This document shows positions 58,549 to 64,000 of a stretch of 64,000 nucleotides of DNA, piece by piece. The DNA comes from an uncultured Bartonella sp. (lineage in GTDB: Bacteria > Pseudomonadota > Alphaproteobacteria > Rhizobiales > Rhizobiaceae). Position 1 is the first letter of the stretch. Each line of letters starts with the position of its first letter. The position numbers and the translations under genes were made by a program. The stretch covers positions 1-64,000 of the forward strand of contig CAMLCZ010000009.1 of assembly GCA_946478665.1 (NCBI GenBank), in the 5' to 3' direction. The notes beneath the pieces were generated by a model that saw nothing but the letters and a program-made list of their open reading frames with translations, made no database searches and was not told the DNA's origin.

Positions 58549-58993
58549 ACGGTTTTTGTATCACTGCTTTGAAATAAATTGTTTTCGGTAAATAGGCTAG
58601 GTTTTTGACTTGGTTGGAAGCAGCCGTTTGCCGGACGTTTTGCTCTATGTGATAAGAATAAATAGCTTATAGCAGGGTTTCGGCAGCATAAGGGATATAT
58701 TCAATCATGTTGCCAGCACGCTGTCGGAATCATGCTGCTGGAATATTGTCTGATCGATAAGCTAAATTGTTAAAGCCCAAATTATATCTCTAAAGCATTA
58801 TACAAAACGTGATTCATAAGTCACGTTTTGATTAAATTGATGAAATCAATAAAATAGAAATATTATATAAGCGGTCTGACGTTAAACGATAAGTACAATG
58901 GCTTTTATCAGGCGGTGTAGCGGTTTATTGAACGCAGCATGAATAGCCCAGGTATTACCTCAATATTAGTCATCATTAGTCATTACGCCATTA
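58549..58993. other. gap with a strong hairpin, no gene
   Basis: About 445 AT-rich bases between the convergent lipoprotein and HAD genes. The only structure seen is the hairpin at 58803-58830. Confidence 0.6.
58803..58830. other. 10-bp perfect inverted repeat
   Basis: The arms caaaacgtga and tcacgttttg pair perfectly around the loop ttcataag. No T run follows on either strand, so it is not a standard terminator; it lies between convergent genes and might be a terminator variant, a protein-binding palindrome or a repeat-family member. Confidence 0.7.
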
Positions 58994-59686
58994 TTAATCA
59001 TCGTGCCATTGAGCCATGGCATCAAGCACAGCAGCAAGATTGCTATGACGTGAAATGACAGTTTCTGCACCAGCTTCGGTCAATGCATCGGCAAGTCCAG
59101 GATAGGCGTGGGATCCGCCGGTAAAGCCGATAACACGCATACCTGCGGCAGTCGCACCACGTACCCCATGGATAGAGTCTTCAATAACAATTGTGTTTTT
59201 GGGGTTGGCTTTCATCTTTTCTGCAGCATAGAGATAAACATCTGGTGCTGGTTTAGGCTTTTTTGTGCCGACTTCTGGTGCTGAATAGATGCGATCTTCA
59301 AAAAGGTCATAAAGACCAACGGTGGTCAACATATTCTTGATATCGGCACTTTTTGAATTTGAACAAAGACAATATGGATATTTTTCTGCAACCGATTGAA
59401 CAGCCGCACGAACACCATCAATCGCCTGAAGCTCATTAGCCATGCGGCTACGGAAAAGCTCTGGTACACGGTCTACAAGGCTTGCTGAAAGTGGAATGGT
59501 CGATTGTTTTTCGATTTCTTTTAAAATATCAATAAAAATCAGGCCAGCATAACGTTCGGCAAGCTCTTCGGGAGAAATTTCAAAGCCTGAATCGGTCAAT
59601 AATTGCGATTCTATTTGTGCTGCCAGATATTCTGAATCAACCAAAACACCGTCGCAGTCAAAAATTACCAGATCAATTTTAGGCAT
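58994..59686 (-). CDS. HAD superfamily phosphatase (beta-phosphoglucomutase-like)
   Basis: The product of about 230 residues has the HAD nucleophile motif LVIFDCDGVLVDSE, the motif II serine in CLCSNSKSADIKN, motif III Lys in KKPKPAPDVYLYAAEKM, and motif IV VIEDSIHGVRGATAAGM. These place it with phosphoglycolate/sugar-phosphate phosphatases and mutases. I use ATG 59686; 59701 and 59707 are alternatives. The HAD-ccrM-mutY neighbourhood is typical of this order. Confidence 0.9.
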   Translation of the reverse strand: MPKIDLVIFDCDGVLVDSEYLAAQIESQLLTDSGFEISPEELAERYAGLIFIDILKEIEKQSTIPLSASLVDRVPELFRSRMANELQAIDGVRAAVQSVAEKYPYCLCSNSKSADIKNMLTTVGLYDLFEDRIYSAPEVGTKKPKPAPDVYLYAAEKMKANPKNTIVIEDSIHGVRGATAAGMRVIGFTGGSHAYPGLADALTEAGAETVISRHSNLAAVLDAMAQWHDD

Positions 59687-61215
<1,529 letters not shown>

Positions 61216-61221
61216 TGTTTT

Positions 61222-61251
61222 AAAAAAGCCGGATAACCTCCAGTCTCCGGC
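61222..61251 (-). terminator. rho-independent terminator for mutY
   Basis: On the minus strand the stem gccgga/tccggc (61228-61251) is followed by six T, complement of the A run at 61222-61227. It lies 37 bases past the mutY stop. Confidence 0.8.
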
Positions 61252-61259
61252 GTTATTGG

Positions 61260-61296
61260 AAGGCGTGTGCATGATGTGCGCACGCCTTTATTTTTT
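61260..61296 (+). terminator. rho-independent terminator for ccrM
   Basis: On the plus strand an 11-bp stem with one G-T wobble (aaggcgtgtgc/gcgcacgcctt) is followed by tattttttacc, 45 bases past the ccrM stop. Its right arm overlaps the last base of the convergent mutY stop codon. Confidence 0.85.
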
Positions 61297-62361
61297 ACCT
61301 GACTTCTGTTTTTTAAAAACATTGGGCAATGCCACACTGATGGCCTTTTTCATTGCAGTTGGTAGGGCTTCTTCCGCCAGTCTGTCAGTAGGGCACCACC
61401 AACCATTCCCTATATTCAATTTTTCAATATTTTTAGCCAGATAGACATCAAGCGTCAGTGAAAAATGCGTAAAGACATGGTGGGCTTGCCCCATAAATTG
61501 CCAATCGGCTGAAAACGGTGCATTGGTAAGTGTATAACTTTCATCAGCACTAAAATAATTGGGAATTTGTGTCATGCCTCCAAGAAGACCGGATGCTTGT
61601 CGTTTTTCTAAATAGACATCGCCATTTTTATTGCAAATGACAAAAGCAATCCCATTTCTTTCTGGTCTAGGTATTTTTGGTGCTTTTACAGGATATAGTT
61701 CTGCCTTACCTTGTTTTTTTGCGCTGCAACATACTTCTATCGGACATATCATGCAACTGGGATCACGCGGTGTACAAATAGAAGCACCCAAATCCATCAT
61801 TGCTTGCGCAAAATCACCCGGGCGATTTTTCGGGGTTATCTTTTGAGTATATGCTTTTATTTCTATCTTTGCCTTAGGCAACGGCGTGTCGATTGTAAAA
61901 ATACGGGACACAACACGTTCAACATTTCCGTCAACAACGGCTACAGGTTGGTTGAATGCGATTGCTGCAATGGCTGCCGATGTATAATCGCCAATACCTG
62001 GCAATTTCTTCAATTCTTCAGCCGTATGTGGGAAAATACCGTTATATTTTGTAACAAGTGTGTCGGCACAAGCTTTTAAGTTGCGTGCCCGCGAATAATA
62101 GCCAAGTCCGGCCCAAGCTTTCATAATGTCTTCTTGCTCGGCTTTTGCTAAAGCAAAAATATCTGGCCATTTTTGCGTGAATTTTTCAAAATAGGATTTA
62201 ACCGCTTCAACCGTTGTTTGTTGCAGCATTATTTCCGACAGCCACACACGATAAGGTTGCGGTGTTTCACCTTGTAATAAATCGCTCGGCGCCACCCGCC
62301 AAGGTAAAGTGCGGTGAAAACGATCATACCACGAAAGAAGCTTGTCTGAAATGTTTTGCAT
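61288..62361 (-). CDS. mutY: A/G-specific adenine DNA glycosylase
   Basis: This repair enzyme removes adenine mispaired with 8-oxoguanine. The 357-residue protein has the helix-hairpin-helix and glycine loop LPGIGDYTSAAIAAIAF, the catalytic aspartate in VVDGNVERVVSRIF, and the iron-sulfur cysteines in CTPRDPSCMICPIEVCC (C-x6-C-x2-C-x5-C). The C-terminal NUDIX-like domain (GDVYLEKRQASGLLGGM onward) reads the oxidised base. ATG 62361 follows GGAAG; codons to 62373 are in frame. The minus-strand terminator is 61222-61251. Confidence 0.96.
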   Translation of the reverse strand: MQNISDKLLSWYDRFHRTLPWRVAPSDLLQGETPQPYRVWLSEIMLQQTTVEAVKSYFEKFTQKWPDIFALAKAEQEDIMKAWAGLGYYSRARNLKACADTLVTKYNGIFPHTAEELKKLPGIGDYTSAAIAAIAFNQPVAVVDGNVERVVSRIFTIDTPLPKAKIEIKAYTQKITPKNRPGDFAQAMMDLGASICTPRDPSCMICPIEVCCSAKKQGKAELYPVKAPKIPRPERNGIAFVICNKNGDVYLEKRQASGLLGGMTQIPNYFSADESYTLTNAPFSADWQFMGQAHHVFTHFSLTLDVYLAKNIEKLNIGNGWWCPTDRLAEEALPTAMKKAISVALPNVFKKQKSGKK

Positions 62362-62629
62362 GGCTTCTTCCAATCATACCCATTGAAAAAAAGCAAAAGA
62401 AAAGAGCAGCTCACTCATACGCAATGTCAGCAAAAATAAAATTGGCAAACGGATATCACAGTGGAGCGCGCAATATGGTACATTTGCGCTATTTTGTAAC
62501 TTTAAACTGCCAATAATAATAGGTTTCGAAACTATTTACAATTTATCGGCGAATGTTTACCCTATTGGGAAAATGCTAAAAAGACGAAAGTATTTATAAT
62601 GTTTCCCGCCTTTCACTTAACTTTCGTTC

Positions 62630-63409
62630 ATGCTTATGAGGAAAAAATTGGATATTCCCGTCTATATCATCAACCTAGATCGCTCAAAGGATAGATTTGA
62701 GGCGGTTGCTTTGTCGGCAGAAAAAGCGCATCTCAATTATAGACGTGTACCTGCAGTTGATGGAAAAACGGTTGATATCAATTCTGATCCGCGAATAGAT
62801 GTGAAAGGCTTTCGCAGACGTCACGGTAAACTAATTCTGCCAGGTGAAGCTGGTTGCTATCTAAGCCACCTCAATGCACTTTCCGTGATTGCTGCAGGGA
62901 CAGATCCTTATGCCGTCATTGTAGAGGATGATGTTGCGTTTAAGGACAATTTTTTAAATATTATCACGGCATTCACGGATATTACTGGTTGGGATATTAT
63001 AAAACTGGCCAATCACCGGAACCGTGTTTTTCGTAAAGGTATGGATATTACGCCCGAAATTTCCATCGGGCGTTTTTTGCATGGACCGCTTGGTAGCTCT
63101 GCCGCTTATATTGTTACCAAAGAGGGTGCCAAAAAGCTTCTTTCAAAACTTCAACCTATGAGTCTGCCATACGATGTTGCGCTAGAGCGGGGGTGGAGCG
63201 GTTTTCGTTCATTCTCGACCAATATTAATCTGATTGATTTTTGTGATATTGGTGGCTCAACAATTGTAAAGGGCAGAAAAACATATCATAAGACACGTCT
63301 ACCGAAGTGGAAACGTGTTGGTACATTCTTTTTTAGATTGTCAGATTATATCCGGCGCATAATCTATGGGATAAAACCTTCAAGGTTGAAATGTAAGAAA
63401 GTACAATAA
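62630..63409 (+). CDS. GT25 family (LPS) glycosyltransferase
   Basis: The 259-residue protein shows the family-25 pattern: IPVYIINLDRSKDRFEAVAL at the start, GEAGCYLSHLNALSVI in the centre and the acidic metal-binding VIVEDDVAF near residue 100. GT25 enzymes add galactose or related sugars to lipopolysaccharide cores. Starts at 62630 and 62636 are both possible, with no strong ribosome-binding site. It precedes the epimerase by one base and is probably co-transcribed, so both likely act in envelope polysaccharide synthesis. Confidence 0.9.
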   Translation: MLMRKKLDIPVYIINLDRSKDRFEAVALSAEKAHLNYRRVPAVDGKTVDINSDPRIDVKGFRRRHGKLILPGEAGCYLSHLNALSVIAAGTDPYAVIVEDDVAFKDNFLNIITAFTDITGWDIIKLANHRNRVFRKGMDITPEISIGRFLHGPLGSSAAYIVTKEGAKKLLSKLQPMSLPYDVALERGWSGFRSFSTNINLIDFCDIGGSTIVKGRKTYHKTRLPKWKRVGTFFFRLSDYIRRIIYGIKPSRLKCKKVQ

Positions 63410-63410
63410 T

Positions 63411-64000
63411 ATGAAGGCCATCGTTACAGGCGCAGCCGGTTTTATAGGGTTTCATACAACAAAGGCATTATTGCAACAGGGCTGGACAGTGATTGGTCTA
63501 GATAATCTTAATGATTATTACTCGGTTGCACTGAAAGATGCTCGGCTACAGCAGCTGTTAAATCATGACTCTTTCCGTTTTCTGAAGGTTGATATTGCAG
63601 ACAAAAAACAGCTTGAAGACGCTGTTGGTCATGAAAAGAATGTTGATGTTATTGTGCATTTGGCGGCGCAAGCTGGTGTTAGATATTCGATTGAAAATCC
63701 TTCAGCCTATGTTTCTTCCAATGTTGAAGGACAGGTGAGAATACTTGAACAGGCATTGCGCTATTCCAACAAACCACCGGTTGTTTATGCAAGTTCCTCA
63801 TCTGTTTATGGTGCTAATACAAAAGTGCCATTTTCGGAAGATGACCGTGTTGATAATCCTGTATCTGTCTATGCAGCGACTAAAAGAAGTGGTGAACTTT
63901 TAGCCCATTCTTATGCCCATGTGCATGGATTAAAAACGTCTGGCTTGCGCTTTTTTACGGTTTATGGACCATGGGGAAGGCCGGATATGGCACCATGGCT
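63411..64000 (+). CDS. NAD-dependent sugar-nucleotide epimerase, cut by the window edge
   Basis: The visible 196 codons show an extended SDR: the NAD loop VTGAAGFIGFHTTKALLQQG, LDNLNDYYSV, HLAAQAGVRYSIENP and the catalytic Ser-Tyr-Lys region ASSSSVYG with SVYAATKRSGELL, followed by GLRFFTVYGPWGRPDMA. These are typical of UDP-glucuronate 4-epimerase and its relatives. The gene starts one base after the GT25 gene and continues beyond 64000, so the C terminus is not seen. Confidence 0.92.
   Translation, partial: MKAIVTGAAGFIGFHTTKALLQQGWTVIGLDNLNDYYSVALKDARLQQLLNHDSFRFLKVDIADKKQLEDAVGHEKNVDVIVHLAAQAGVRYSIENPSAYVSSNVEGQVRILEQALRYSNKPPVVYASSSSVYGANTKVPFSEDDRVDNPVSVYAATKRSGELLAHSYAHVHGLKTSGLRFFTVYGPWGRPDMAPW

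Overview
The window reads as a contiguous stretch of an AT-rich alphaproteobacterial chromosome of the order Hyphomicrobiales (Rhizobiales). Gene content and order point to the Bartonella/Brucella side of that order, and the low GC, loose intergenic spacing and repeat-filled gaps fit a host-associated Bartonella-like lineage such as the insect-gut group. This placement is inference from gene order and protein motifs; no search was run. No rRNA, tRNA, CRISPR array, insertion sequence, integrase or phage gene was recognised.

Layout. 1-2500: a repeat-rich left edge and a bestrophin-like channel gene with three decayed copies of its 3' end. 2505-8782 (minus): glyS-glyQ, a TPR protein and a polyprenyl diphosphate synthase. 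8949-12648 (plus): DUF2007, a tRNA/rRNA-type adenine methyltransferase, an S49 peptidase, a small membrane protein, ispE and moaB. 13051-15123: an unrecognised large membrane protein in an AT-rich island. 15931-22429: a glycosyltransferase-like gene, a PA0069-type radical SAM protein, rnhB, a Sua5-type enzyme, a D-2-hydroxyacid dehydrogenase-like flavoprotein, DUF6101 and a YcxB-like protein. 23187-34775: purD, ubiA, pdxH, an RT0821-type lipoprotein, a DnaJ-like chaperone, a PCuAC copper chaperone homologue, fabI, a phosphoglycerate-mutase-like gene, DUF1344, aroC, ribB, xseB and dedA. 35064-40538: dxs, tlyA, an RlmD/TrmA-type methyltransferase and a YeeE/YedE transporter. 41285-50782: tldD, an IalB-like protein, a cytochrome-oxidase subunit I homologue, ctaB, a CoxF-like peptide, ispH, thrB, rnhA, a DsbD-like protein and AlgH. 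51416-57796 (minus): thrC, an M16 peptidase, a GNAT and a GGDEF/EAL protein. 57988-64000: a lipoprotein, a HAD phosphatase, ccrM, mutY, a GT25 glycosyltransferase and a sugar-nucleotide epimerase cut by the window edge.

The most unusual locus is the remnant of the aa3 cytochrome c oxidase cluster at 43658-46723. The subunit I homologue is one open frame of 500 codons and keeps the three haem-ligand histidines. It has lost the adjacent pair of CuB histidines, the K-channel lysine and the D-channel aspartate. coxB, ctaG, coxC and surf1, normally found around it, are absent, while ctaB (haem O synthase) and the CoxF-like gene are retained. A PCuAC-type copper chaperone elsewhere in the window has also lost two of its usual four copper ligands. 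Together these suggest an oxidase system that has stopped doing copper-dependent oxygen reduction but keeps a haem-binding scaffold.

The second theme is structural. Many gaps downstream of stop codons consist of tandem duplications of the preceding gene's 3' end (periods about 228, 365, 275, 384 and 226 bp, with a 17-bp version at dedA) or of arrays of degenerate 22-26 bp repeats. This looks like a general way intergenic DNA grows in this genome.
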